From assembly GCF_903772925.1 (NCBI RefSeq), contig NZ_LR812090.1, positions 4,541,902 through 4,605,901 of the forward strand: 64,000 nucleotides of DNA, in the 5' to 3' direction. This stretch comes from Alteromonas macleodii (GTDB lineage Bacteria > Pseudomonadota > Gammaproteobacteria > Enterobacterales > Alteromonadaceae). The notes beneath the pieces were generated by a model. It ran no database searches and was not told the DNA's origin. It saw only the letters and a list, made by a program, of their open reading frames with translations. This document shows positions 1-7,422 of this stretch, piece by piece. Each line of letters opens with the position of its first letter. Positions within the stretch are counted from its first letter, which is position 1. Made by a program: the position numbers and the translations under genes.

Positions 1-500
1 AACACCCACCTTGAAGGTAGTGAGCAATTTCGTTGTTGTAAATTTGTCCGATGAGTTAGCCAAAAGGTTAACTGTTGTTTTTTAGAGACAGTTTCCCATG
101 CCAATGTGTTTACTTTTTAAACTCCACACAGCCTTTAGCTGCTTCAACATTTGCATAGCGCCTCTTCTTGCTTTTAATTTCTCCATACTTATTAGATAGA
201 TAGCAACTTCTTGTTTGATTTTCAGCTGATATTTTTTCGAAGTTGGCAGACGCTTTGCACTTCACGATTTTGATAAATACATCGGACACGATTTCTGAAA
301 AGAAATAATTGAGATGACATAAAGACGTTTCTAGCTTTGTGTTCATCAACAAAGTAACCCACTGCAGAGCGACGTATAAGGGCAGCGCGATGTAGAAGAG
401 CGGCGCATCGCAAAAGCGCTGACTCCCGACACGCCTTGCAAACTTATTGAACGTTTGCGCTGCAGACGGTGGGCTACTGAAAATACTAAGGAGTTATCAC
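1..500. other. Left-edge region with no convincing gene
   Basis: The first 500 bases hold only weakly supported reading frames. A plus-strand frame is open from base 2 to a TAG at 83-85 and could be the last 27 codons of a gene entering from the left. A minus-strand frame at 110-346 is listed separately. The region just before 501 carries a good ribosome binding site (AAGGAG at 488-493) for the outer-membrane protein gene, so its promoter should lie around 380-470, although I see no clear -35/-10 pair. Confidence 0.4.
110..346 (-). CDS. Possible small hypothetical protein, weakly supported
   Basis: A 78-codon open frame reads leftward from an ATG at 346. The product is lysine-rich and has four or five cysteines, with a basic stretch KSKKRR near the middle of its C-terminal half and no signal peptide or membrane segment. 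I do not recognise it. The upstream sequence has no clear Shine-Dalgarno motif, and another minus frame (222-413) overlaps it, so it may be a chance opening in an AT-rich intergenic stretch. It is listed because it fills an otherwise empty region. Confidence 0.22.
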   Translation of the reverse strand: MNTKLETSLCHLNYFFSEIVSDVFIKIVKCKASANFEKISAENQTRSCYLSNKYGEIKSKKRRYANVEAAKGCVEFKK

Positions 501-1055
501 ATGCGTAAATCAATCACACTTATTGCAGCGGCACTTACTGCGGCAACAATTCCTCTTACAGCAATGGCCGACAAGCCAGACTGGCGTTACGTAGAAGGTG
601 GTTACACCAAAATGGACTTTGACGACAACGAGTCTTTCGAGCCAGACGGCCTGACCGTTAATGGTAAATACCTTTTAAACAGCAACTGGTACTTAAACGG
701 CGAGTACAGCTTCTTTGAAGAAGGTAACTTCGATTTTGATATGCTTACACTGGGTGCAGGTTACCGCTTACCTGTAAACGCCACGACAGATGCCTACTTC
801 GGTGCGAATCTAGAGCGTATTGACGGCGACGTAGACGACGAGACTGGTTACAGCATTAATGCAGGTCTTCGCTCAATGATTACAGAGCAGGTAGAGCTTG
901 CTGGTGAAGTGGGCTATTACGATGTAGACGATGGAGAAGCGACATTCAAAGTAGGCGCTAACTACTACATCACGCCACAGTGGGCAGTTGGTGCAAACTA
1001 CAAAATCATTGATGATTTAGACATTATGCAGGTAACTGCACGCTACGCTTTTTAA
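501..1055 (+). CDS. Small outer-membrane beta-barrel protein
   Basis: The product is 184 residues. The start at 501 is chosen over the upstream in-frame start at 447 because AAGGAG lies 7 bases before it and a classic signal peptide follows (MRKSITLIAAALTAATIPLTAMA, cleavage after AMA at about residue 22, before DKPDW). The mature part is acidic and made of alternating short beta-strands (YVEGGYTKMDF, LNGEYSFFEEG, LTLGAGYRL, VGANYYI) ending in VTARYAF. A C-terminal phenylalanine with alternating hydrophobic residues is the usual Bam recognition signal, so an eight-stranded barrel in the outer membrane is likely. The exact function is unknown. It stands alone, followed by its own terminator at 1078. 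Convergent with yheU. Confidence 0.85.
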   Translation: MRKSITLIAAALTAATIPLTAMADKPDWRYVEGGYTKMDFDDNESFEPDGLTVNGKYLLNSNWYLNGEYSFFEEGNFDFDMLTLGAGYRLPVNATTDAYFGANLERIDGDVDDETGYSINAGLRSMITEQVELAGEVGYYDVDDGEATFKVGANYYITPQWAVGANYKIIDDLDIMQVTARYAF

Positions 1056-1077
1056 GCCTTCCTCTCCTCAGGTAGGT

Positions 1078-1104
1078 AGCCGGGTTGCTCGACCCGGCTT
1101 TTTT
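1078..1104 (+). terminator. Intrinsic terminator after the barrel gene
   Basis: AGCCGGGT (1078-1085) pairs perfectly with ACCCGGCT (1092-1099) around a 6-base loop, followed directly by five T residues. It lies 23 bases past the stop at 1055. The minus-strand side has no T-run, so it appears to serve the plus-strand gene only. Confidence 0.9.
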
Positions 1105-1147
1105 GTGTCTGCATTTCAAGAAGACGTCTATTTTTTCGCTTCGTTTT

Positions 1148-1381
1148 CTATTCAGCTGTGTCGCTGGGCTCAATATCTTCTTTTCTTTTTATATCCACAC
1201 TTTCGTGAAGCTCTGAGTATACTAGTACAGCCTCGCCCGACTTTAACCTGTCTAGCACCTGCTGAACTTTTACTTCTAGCTCAACTTCCTCAGCGCCATA
1301 GTCGGTGCCTTCGCGTAATACAAAAGATTCAGCCAAGCTATAAAGCGTATCGCCTTCTAACGCGTCGATGGGAATTATCAT
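1148..1381 (-). CDS. yheU: YheU family protein (UPF0270)
   Basis: A 77-residue protein of the YheU/UPF0270 family, recognised from the family core [11 protein letters not shown] (about residues 19-29) and [12 protein letters not shown] (about 49-60). E. coli YheU has the same blocks. No enzymatic function is known. The C-terminus is a charged tail ([13 protein letters not shown]). The ATG at 1381 follows AGGAG at a good distance (ccAGGAGagtga). It is the last gene of the minus-strand run yheS-TIGR02444-yheT-yheU, 63 bases after yheT, matching the E. coli yheSTU order, so co-transcription is likely. Confidence 0.92.
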   Translation of the reverse strand: MIIPIDALEGDTLYSLAESFVLREGTDYGAEEVELEVKVQQVLDRLKSGEAVLVYSELHESVDIKRKEDIEPSDTAE

Positions 1382-1444
1382 TCACTCTCCTGGGAAAAAC
1401 GATTTATAAAACTCAAACCACACCAATATAATATCACTGCGGTA

Positions 1445-2479
1445 TTAGCGGCTAACATAACCACAGGTTGAGTTTACCGGTAAGGCTTCGCTAACAAAGC
1501 GTTTTACGCGCTCGTGCAGCCAAACCTTCGGATTTAATACAGAGCCTTGCATGAAGCCAACATGACCGCCGCGTTCACTCAACTCTACGGTGACATTACG
1601 CGCAAGCTCTTCTTCTTTCGGCACAATTAAGTGGTTCATAAAGGGGTCATCAATGCTATGCAATACTAACGTTGGGCAGTGGATGGCGCTTAAAAAGTGA
1701 TACGCGCTACACTTTTCATAATAGTCTTGCGCATCTGCAAAACCGTGCAGGGGAGCCGTGATCTTTTCGTCAAATTGAGTAAAGCTAGTAATGCCTTCTA
1801 CATCACTTTTTGTAAGCTGAATAAGCTTACGATAATCAATGTATTCCATCTTCTTACGCAAAGTATCTTTCATGCTAGTAAGTAAATACTTTTGGTATAC
1901 CCGCGAAAACCCCTGATTAATTGACTTTGCGCACTCAGATAGCTTAAGTGGAGAAGAGATGGCAACAGCCGCCTTCAGCCACTTTTGTGCCGGGTTTTCA
2001 CCCAACAGTTTCAACAGCATATTACCGCCAAGCGAAAAGCCAATAGCGACTTTGGGAATACGAGGAAATTTATCGTGCAGCCACTCTAAGAAAAAACTAG
2101 GGTCTTCTGTTTCGCCACTGTGATAAGCGCGCGCTTTTAGATTTGGCACACCGCTACAGCCGCGATAATGCATCATTACCACCTGCCAACCATTCACAGA
2201 CAGTTGGGCCATCATATCGTTCGCATAATGCGACTTGATGCTGCCTTCCAATCCGTGAAACATCACCACTATCCCTGATGTTTCTTGTGGTTTGGGGCCC
2301 CATGCTACGTCAACAAAGTCGTCATCCGGTAAGGTTAAACGCTCCATGTCATAAGAAAGGGGCAAGCGCTTTTGAATAAAACGCGGCCATATGGTTTGCA
2401 CATGTCGGTTCTTTGCCCATCCTGGCACTTTAAAGCTACTTTTTATTATCTTTCCATGCGATAGCGCTGATTTGCTCAT
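1445..2479 (-). CDS. yheT: YheT family alpha/beta hydrolase
   Basis: A 344-residue cytoplasmic alpha/beta hydrolase of the YheT (AB-hydrolase YheT-like) family. Visible landmarks are the oxyanion motif MFHGLEGS (73-80), the characteristic HYRGCSG (104-110), the nucleophile elbow GFSLGGN with Ser149, an acid at Asp278 in HSIDDPF, and His306 in ERGGHVGF. This gives a complete Ser-Asp-His triad. The substrate in bacteria is not established; relatives are esterases. The gene starts 20 bases after the TIGR02444 gene, with only a weak A-rich ribosome site, and precedes yheU. The length is normal for the family. Confidence 0.93.
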   Translation of the reverse strand: MSKSALSHGKIIKSSFKVPGWAKNRHVQTIWPRFIQKRLPLSYDMERLTLPDDDFVDVAWGPKPQETSGIVVMFHGLEGSIKSHYANDMMAQLSVNGWQVVMMHYRGCSGVPNLKARAYHSGETEDPSFFLEWLHDKFPRIPKVAIGFSLGGNMLLKLLGENPAQKWLKAAVAISSPLKLSECAKSINQGFSRVYQKYLLTSMKDTLRKKMEYIDYRKLIQLTKSDVEGITSFTQFDEKITAPLHGFADAQDYYEKCSAYHFLSAIHCPTLVLHSIDDPFMNHLIVPKEEELARNVTVELSERGGHVGFMQGSVLNPKVWLHERVKRFVSEALPVNSTCGYVSR

Positions 2480-2499
2480 TGTATTTTCTTATTGTGTTT

Positions 2500-3006
2500 T
2501 TACGATAATTGATTAACTACAAGGCTCACTAACTGGCGCGCCTCGTTGTTGTCGCGTAACTCGTATGCATTAATGAACGCAGCGATAGACGCGTTAAATA
2601 TATTAGCTGGCGAGGCCTGCTGACCCAATTGCGTAACCGCCTGCTCATTAAAAGACGCAACGATGTCTTGCTGTTGTTGCCTTTCAAGCTCTAATTCTTG
2701 CGCTTTAAGTGCATCGTAGGTTGTTTGCTCACCACCTTTCTCTGGGCTTGCTGCTTTGCGCTTCTCGCGATGCTGCTTTAACTTTTCGTCAGTGCTCGCT
2801 GATGCCGCTATAACCGACTTAAGCTGAGGCAAATTTATAATGACATTATTCTCTAAACACCAGCAAATCAGCAAGAGAACGTTTACATTCACCTTGTGGT
2901 TGTCCTGAAGTAAAAGCGCGAGCGGTGCCATATCGCCTTTCGTATAGCGAGATACGCTGTACTCCCAAAACACACTGCTTTTTATATTAGGCGCTGACAT
3001 TGTCAT
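2500..3006 (-). CDS. TIGR02444/DUF2390 family protein
   Basis: A 168-residue protein of the TIGR02444 (DUF2390) family, recognised from the N-terminal FWEYSVSRYTKGDMAPLALLLQ-type block and the LLLICWCLE segment, features seen in the gammaproteobacterial proteins that sit beside yheS. The middle part is charged and glutamine-rich (ELERQQQQD). There is no signal peptide or membrane segment, and its function is unknown. The start overlaps the end of yheS by 20 bases (the alternative ATG at 3000 also overlaps), so translation is probably coupled to the ABC-F gene. This gene is absent from the E. coli version of the cluster. Confidence 0.85.
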   Translation of the reverse strand: MTMSAPNIKSSVFWEYSVSRYTKGDMAPLALLLQDNHKVNVNVLLLICWCLENNVIINLPQLKSVIAASASTDEKLKQHREKRKAASPEKGGEQTTYDALKAQELELERQQQQDIVASFNEQAVTQLGQQASPANIFNASIAAFINAYELRDNNEARQLVSLVVNQLS

Positions 3007-4960
3007 ACTCTTCTCGTTTTTGCTCTATCTGCTCTTGGGCATCTAGCCATGCCATCTCTTCCTCTTCAAGCTGTTGCTTAAGCTGAGTTTGCTTGTCGAG
3101 CAAGCCCATGAGTTCTGCTTTTTTGTCGTCGCTGTAAAGCGAGGTATCGGCGAGTGATGCTTCTACCTCTGCCAAGGCGGCACTGCATTTCTCCATGGCT
3201 TTTTCGTGTTTTTCGATGGCTTTTTTAAGTGGCGCTACGCTTTGTCTGAACTCGGCTTCGCGGCGCTTTTCTTCTTTACGATCTAACTTGCGTTCCGGCT
3301 TACTGTGCGCTCCGGCCTCGTGCTGCGCGCTGTTTTTAGCGTCGCTGTTGGCACTTTTAGCCTCGCTGTTGGCCTTGGCTTTTTCTGCCGCCTGCTGTTT
3401 TAAAATCCAGTCGCGATAGTCATCCAAATCGCCTTTAAATGGCTCAACTTCACCGCTGTCTACCAAATAGAAATCTTCACAAACCGAGGAAAGTAAGAAG
3501 CGGTCGTGCGATACCAGCACCATAGCGCCTTCAAAACCTTGAAGAGCAATATTAAGCGCGTGGCGCATTTCTAAATCTAGATGGTTGGTAGGCTCATCGA
3601 GCAGCAATAAGTTAGTTTTTTGGTAAACAATTAACGCCAACACCAAACGCGCCTTTTCACCACCTGACATAGGTGCCACGGGCGCCAATGCTTCATCGCC
3701 GTTAAAACCAAAACCGCCCAGATAGTCGCGAAGCTGCTGTTCAGTCGCTTTTTCATCAATGCGTTGCAAATGTAAAAGGGGAGTGGCGTTAGCGTCTAGT
3801 GTTTCTAACTGATGCTGCGCAAAATAACCAATTTTAAGACCTTTAGCGGTATTAAAAATGCCCTGCTTGGGCGCATGAACGCCCGCTAACAGCTTAATTA
3901 ACGTTGACTTACCTTGGCCATTTCTGCCTAAAAGACCTATTCGGCTACCGGGTACTAAATTCAGTTTTACCTGTTGGAGAACTATATGGTCATCGTACCC
4001 CAGCTGTATTTTTTCCATTTGAACCAGCGGGTTAGGAAGCGCTGTTGGCGGCGCGAAAGAAAAGCTAAACGGGCTAGCCATATGGGCTGGCATTAACGTT
4101 TCCATTTTCTCTAGCTGCTTAATACGGCTTTGCGCTTGCTTTGCTTTACTAGCCTTGGCTTTAAACCGCGTAATAAACGAGTTTAGATGGGCTACCTTTT
4201 GCTGCTGCTTTTCATACTCAATGTTTTGTAAACGTATACGCTCAGCACGCTGGGTTTCGTAAGATGAATAATTACCTGTGTAAGTAACAAGCTTCTGTTG
4301 CTCAACACTGATAATTTGCGCCACCGTATTATCGATAAATGCTTTATCGTGAGAAATAAGCAACAAGGTGCCTGTATAGCGTTGAAGCCATTTCTCTAAC
4401 CAAATCACGGCGTCTAGATCTAAGTGGTTAGTGGGCTCATCAAGCAGCAACAGGTCTGATGGGCAAAGTAGTGCTTGTGCAAGGTTTAAGCGCATGCGCC
4501 AACCACCGGAAAAGTCACTCACTGGTGCACTTAACTGCACATTAGTAAATCCGAGGCCGGAAAGTATAGTCGCTGCGCGTGATTCTACATCGTAGGCCCC
4601 AGCCTGTTCTAGTTGCCCATGAATTTGGCCAATTTTCACGCCATCTCCGCTTTTTTCAGCGGCGTCCAGCTTAGCCTGTAAATCACGTAAATGTTTGTCG
4701 CCGTCTATCACGTAATCTATCGCAGTTCGATCAGTTGCTGGCGTTTCCTGAGCCACGCTCACAATTCGCCAATCACTTGGAACGCTGCAATCTCCTGCAT
4801 CGACGCTTAGTTCACTGCGCAACAGTGCAAACAGCGTAGACTTTCCGCAGCCATTGCTGCCTATAAGCGCCACTTTGTGGCCTGGAAAAACCTGTGCCGA
4901 CGCTTCTTCCAGCAGCATTTTGCGGCCGCGAAGTAGCGATACATTTGAAAGCTTAATCAT
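2987..4960 (-). CDS. yheS: ABC-F ATPase YheS
   Basis: A 657-residue duplicated ABC ATPase without membrane domains, of the ABC-F YheS/Uup class, a group of ribosome-associated translation factors. The first nucleotide-binding domain has Walker A GSNGCGKST (34-42) and signature SGGWRMRL; the second has GRNGQGKST, signature SGGEKARL and LLLDEPTNHLD. Between them is the helical arm and linker typical of ABC-F. The C-terminal 130 residues are a highly charged coiled-coil tail. The ATG at 4960 is preferred to the longer frame from 4981 because MIKLSNVSLLRG matches the usual family start and AGG lies upstream. It heads the minus-strand yhe operon and diverges from yheV. Confidence 0.95.
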   Translation of the reverse strand: MIKLSNVSLLRGRKMLLEEASAQVFPGHKVALIGSNGCGKSTLFALLRSELSVDAGDCSVPSDWRIVSVAQETPATDRTAIDYVIDGDKHLRDLQAKLDAAEKSGDGVKIGQIHGQLEQAGAYDVESRAATILSGLGFTNVQLSAPVSDFSGGWRMRLNLAQALLCPSDLLLLDEPTNHLDLDAVIWLEKWLQRYTGTLLLISHDKAFIDNTVAQIISVEQQKLVTYTGNYSSYETQRAERIRLQNIEYEKQQQKVAHLNSFITRFKAKASKAKQAQSRIKQLEKMETLMPAHMASPFSFSFAPPTALPNPLVQMEKIQLGYDDHIVLQQVKLNLVPGSRIGLLGRNGQGKSTLIKLLAGVHAPKQGIFNTAKGLKIGYFAQHQLETLDANATPLLHLQRIDEKATEQQLRDYLGGFGFNGDEALAPVAPMSGGEKARLVLALIVYQKTNLLLLDEPTNHLDLEMRHALNIALQGFEGAMVLVSHDRFLLSSVCEDFYLVDSGEVEPFKGDLDDYRDWILKQQAAEKAKANSEAKSANSDAKNSAQHEAGAHSKPERKLDRKEEKRREAEFRQSVAPLKKAIEKHEKAMEKCSAALAEVEASLADTSLYSDDKKAELMGLLDKQTQLKQQLEEEEMAWLDAQEQIEQKREEYDNVSA

Positions 4961-5044
4961 GACTAACCTGTGATAGAACAATCTAGGGCGCGTATAGTAT
5001 CAAAAACTTAAGGTAAAAGCTGATCAACACATGCCATTTCAAGG

Positions 5045-5050
5045 TATAAT
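5045..5050 (+). promoter_or_regulatory. Likely -10 element for yheV
   Basis: A perfect TATAAT sits 34 bases before the yheV start, in the 118-base gap between the divergent yheS and yheV. No good -35 hexamer is visible at 16-18 bases upstream (about 5022-5027), so promoter strength is uncertain. Confidence 0.55.
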
Positions 5051-5078
5051 ACTGGCGAAATTCCCCAAAGGTGTATGT

Positions 5079-5285
5079 ATGTCAAAACGTGTAAAACGTC
5101 GCTTTGTAGCAGGGGCTACGTGCCCAAAATGCCAAGAGCTAGATACTATTTCGTTATATTTTGAAAATAACGTGGAAAAGCTGGAATGCGTCGCATGTGG
5201 GTACAACGAAGCGCAAACTGACGAAAAGGTCAGTGCCGCCACTCGCTCCAACGAAAACGTGATTGGTATTTTCAAACCTCACTAG
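5079..5285 (+). CDS. yheV: YheV family zinc-ribbon protein (TIGR02443)
   Basis: A 68-residue protein. The start at 5079 is preferred to the in-frame ATG at 5031 because AAAGG lies 7 bases upstream and the product then begins MSKRVKRRFVAGATC, as in E. coli YheV; a TATAAT also falls between the two starts. Two CxxC pairs (CPKC and CVACG) make a treble-clef or rubredoxin-like zinc site, and the ending VIGIFKPH is the family signature. The role is unknown. In E. coli yheV lies near kefB/yheS; here it diverges from yheS and no kef genes are present. Confidence 0.92.
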   Translation: MSKRVKRRFVAGATCPKCQELDTISLYFENNVEKLECVACGYNEAQTDEKVSAATRSNENVIGIFKPH

Positions 5286-5463
5286 CATTCCTACTCACTG
5301 TTAAGAAAATCTTACCATCAGGCCTGTGTAACACCTTATCATACTGTACTCAGGCTTTTTAAAACCTTCTCTGGATACCGCGCCAGTAGCGACTAACGCC
5401 CTTACCGAGGAAAAAAGCTCTCCAAGGCATGTTTTTTGTATTCCTTTCTCTAAGGAGTGAAAT

Positions 5464-6573
5464 ATGAAACACGCTAAAAAACGATTTTGCTATGTAGTAT
5501 CAGGGCTATTGCTCATGCTCATCGCGTTTAGGTTGTACCTTCCTTATGCCGCAGCCACATATATCAACAACACACTAAGCCAATCGGACCAATACAATGG
5601 TCGTGTGGGCGATGTTGATTTAATGCTGTGGCGAGGTGCCTACAGCTTAGAATATGTGTTGCTGTATAAAGCGAACGGACAAATAGATAAGCCGTTGTTT
5701 AAGGCTGACTATGTGGAGTTTACACTATCGTGGTCACAGCTTTTTAAAGGTGCGGCCGTTGGAAGGGTGGTGGTAAATTCTCCCGAAATTAACTTTGTAG
5801 ACGGAAACACGGAAGAAAAGAGTCAGTCGGGTAAGAACGAAAATTGGCTGTCTATTGCCGACCAATTATTTCCTCTGCGTATAGATAAACTCACCATTAA
5901 CAAAGGGAAAATTGCCTTTCACAATCCTGATACTTCTCCGGCTATCGATATTGCGCTGCACGACATTCATCTTGAAGTGAATAATTTGGTAAACAGCGAC
6001 GATTTATCGGACACCCGCGTGGCCACAGCTACAGCGAAGGGCCAGACGGCCGAGCAAGGTACTATTTCATTAAACGCCAAGCTTAATCCAGCAACCAAAG
6101 CTCCTACCTTTGATTTAGACATTCAAGCTGACAACGTTGGCCTGGTGAATTTTAAAAACCTGCTTGATACCTATGCACCTTTTGACTTAGAAGCCGGGAC
6201 GCTTACGCTTGCTGCCGAGGTCGCGTCTAACGAAGGGCAGGTAAAAGGCTATATAAAACCTATTTTGGATAACGTTGAGGTATTTTCTTGGAAAGGCGAC
6301 ATTGAACGTGACGGAGACGGTTTTATTGAAGGCAGTATTGAAGCGATTTCCGCGTTTGTCACTGAACTGTTTGAAAACCAGAGCCAAGACCAAATTGCCA
6401 CACGTATTCCTATTGAGGGCGATTTATCTAGCCCAGATACACAGACTTGGGAGGCATTTACGGCGATATTAAAGAACGCATTTGTTAAAGCATTTCAAGG
6501 CGATGTAGAGGAAAGTGTAGAGCTCGACAGATTGGAATTAGATAGACTGGAAAACCCTGAGAAGTCTAATTAA
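5464..6573 (+). CDS. DUF748 envelope protein
   Basis: A 369-residue protein with one N-terminal membrane anchor (about residues 8-30, YVVSGLLLMLIAFRLYL) and a long periplasmic part. The mature sequence has the DUF748/AsmA-like repeating pattern: GDVDLMLWRGAYSLEYVLL near the start, then IDKLTINKGKIAFHNP, a domain that in AsmA-like and LPS-transport-related proteins forms lipid-binding beta-grooves. The function here is unproven; an envelope maintenance role is an inference from the family. AAGGAG at 5452-5457 supports the start. It ends in a low-complexity LDRLELDRLEN stretch with a duplicated LDRLE. It is followed by the tandem-repeat tract and is convergent with the small gene at 6756. Confidence 0.85.
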   Translation: MKHAKKRFCYVVSGLLLMLIAFRLYLPYAAATYINNTLSQSDQYNGRVGDVDLMLWRGAYSLEYVLLYKANGQIDKPLFKADYVEFTLSWSQLFKGAAVGRVVVNSPEINFVDGNTEEKSQSGKNENWLSIADQLFPLRIDKLTINKGKIAFHNPDTSPAIDIALHDIHLEVNNLVNSDDLSDTRVATATAKGQTAEQGTISLNAKLNPATKAPTFDLDIQADNVGLVNFKNLLDTYAPFDLEAGTLTLAAEVASNEGQVKGYIKPILDNVEVFSWKGDIERDGDGFIEGSIEAISAFVTELFENQSQDQIATRIPIEGDLSSPDTQTWEAFTAILKNAFVKAFQGDVEESVELDRLELDRLENPEKSN

Positions 6574-6600
6574 AGTCGCTGAGGTTTTTTTTCGCTCTGC

Positions 6601-6727
6601 TCAGGGCTTTAACCGCTAAGGGCTATTTAACCGCTAAGGGCTTATTTAACGCTGAGGGCTTATTTAACGCTGAGGGCTATTTAACCGCTGAGGGCTTACT
6701 TAACGCTGAGGGCTCTGCATGAGCCCT
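6601..6727. repeat. Six-copy imperfect tandem repeat of 17-19 bp
   Basis: After a partial copy at 6601-6610, six head-to-tail units start at 6611, 6629, 6648, 6666, 6683 and 6702. The consensus is about AACCGCTGAGGGCTTATT, with lengths of 18, 19, 18, 17, 19 and 13 (truncated) bases. The copies vary mainly at CCGC/CGC and at AAG/GAG. The array ends in a 7-bp hairpin, AGGGCTC (6709-6715) with GAGCCCT (6721-6727) around TGCAT. It lies between two convergent genes. Stop codons occur in every unit on both strands, so it is not coding. There are no spacers, so it is not CRISPR. Confidence 0.9.
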
Positions 6728-6755
6728 AACCGTTATAGCTGCTGTTATAAGGTAC

Positions 6756-6914
6756 TTATATGGTACAGCTATCACCACAATCGTTGGCACCGTCGCGCAT
6801 GCCTTCAATTTCTTGGCTTTCTTGCTTGTCTTTTTCAGCCTGTTTTTCGGCTACTGACTGCTCAACTGAGTCAAAATCGATGCTGTCAAACGCATCCATA
6901 TCAAAATCACTCAT
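6756..6914 (-). CDS. Small acidic protein with a Cys-containing tail
   Basis: A 52-residue protein, not recognised. It begins MSDFDMDAFDSIDFDSVEQ, an aspartate and phenylalanine rich segment, continues through a charged helix (AEKQAEKDKQESQEIEGMRD) and ends in NDCGDSCTI, a CxxxC pair close to the C-terminus. The ATG at 6914 is chosen because AAGAGAG lies 6-7 bases upstream and because the longer frame from 6986 would run through a terminator-like hairpin at 6935-6961. The composition suggests a soluble cytoplasmic protein; the cysteines could bind metal or form a disulfide. It is convergent with the DUF748 gene and lies downstream of slyX on the same strand. Confidence 0.65.
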   Translation of the reverse strand: MSDFDMDAFDSIDFDSVEQSVAEKQAEKDKQESQEIEGMRDGANDCGDSCTI

Positions 6915-6934
6915 AATTTTCTCTCTTAAATAGT

Positions 6935-6961
6935 AAAAAGGCTTCTTTAACTGAAGCCTTT
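6935..6961 (-). terminator. Terminator or attenuator hairpin before the 52-residue gene
   Basis: On the minus strand AAAGGCTTC and GAAGCCTTT pair perfectly over 9 bp around a 7-base loop and the second arm runs into five T residues. It ends only 20 bases before the ATG at 6914. It can be the end of the slyX transcript (slyX stops at 7165) or a transcription attenuator in the leader of the small gene; the sequence alone does not decide. Confidence 0.75.
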
Positions 6962-7128
6962 GTATCGGGGCGCAAGTGTAAATCAATTAGACTGTCAGGA
7001 TAAATGCAGTCTTAACCTAACTCATAACAAGATAAACTAGTGTTTAACCCGAAGCTTATGCAGTTTGGTTTTATAAACCTTTGATTTTTTCTAATTTGTC
7101 GACTGCCTATGAGGCGCCCCCTTCAAAC

Positions 7129-7144
7129 CACAGGCGCGCCTGTG
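7129..7144. repeat. Perfect 16-bp palindrome after slyX
   Basis: CACAGGCGCGCCTGTG is a perfect inverted repeat, 20 bases beyond the slyX stop on the minus strand. An adjoining small hairpin (GCCAT at 7144-7148 with ATGGC at 7155-7159) lies between it and slyX. Neither has a T-run. It could be a protein-binding site or an mRNA 3' end structure. Confidence 0.6.
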
Positions 7145-7164
7145 CCATTTAAAGATGGCTATTA

Positions 7165-7413
7165 TTAATAGTGCGGGGGCGGGGTTTCTTCTGATTGCTT
7201 AGCAATATTAGACGGTTCTATGCTTTTAACACGGTCTATTACGTGACTTACTTTAAACGCCAAATCATCAAGTTGCTTTTGCTGTGAAGCCAGCGCTTCG
7301 TTTAGTGCCTCGATAGTGTGTTCTTGAAAGGCTACTTTCATCTGTAACTCTTCAATATAGCTATTGGCGCTATTTATTTGCTGCTCTAACTGCTCAGCGC
7401 TTTTGTCTGTCAT
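7165..7413 (-). CDS. slyX: SlyX family protein
   Basis: An 82-residue SlyX-family protein: an almost continuous coiled coil (EQLEQQINSANSYIEELQ, then EHTIEALNEALASQQKQLDDL) followed by a short linker and the diagnostic C-terminus PPPHY. Biochemical function is unknown. It starts 9 bases after the WD40 lipoprotein gene, so the two are almost certainly one transcript. In many gammaproteobacteria slyX sits beside fkpA, as it does here two genes away. Confidence 0.93.
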   Translation of the reverse strand: MTDKSAEQLEQQINSANSYIEELQMKVAFQEHTIEALNEALASQQKQLDDLAFKVSHVIDRVKSIEPSNIAKQSEETPPPHY

Positions 7414-7422
7414 GTAAATTCT

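Noticed and set aside
2..85. Open plus-strand frame of 27 codons at the very left edge
   Set aside because: It may be the end of a gene from outside the window, but no start, motif or terminator supports it, and chance openness over 27 codons is common.
6611..6714. Tandem array looked at as a CRISPR
   Set aside because: Units are directly adjacent with no spacers and no cas genes are near.
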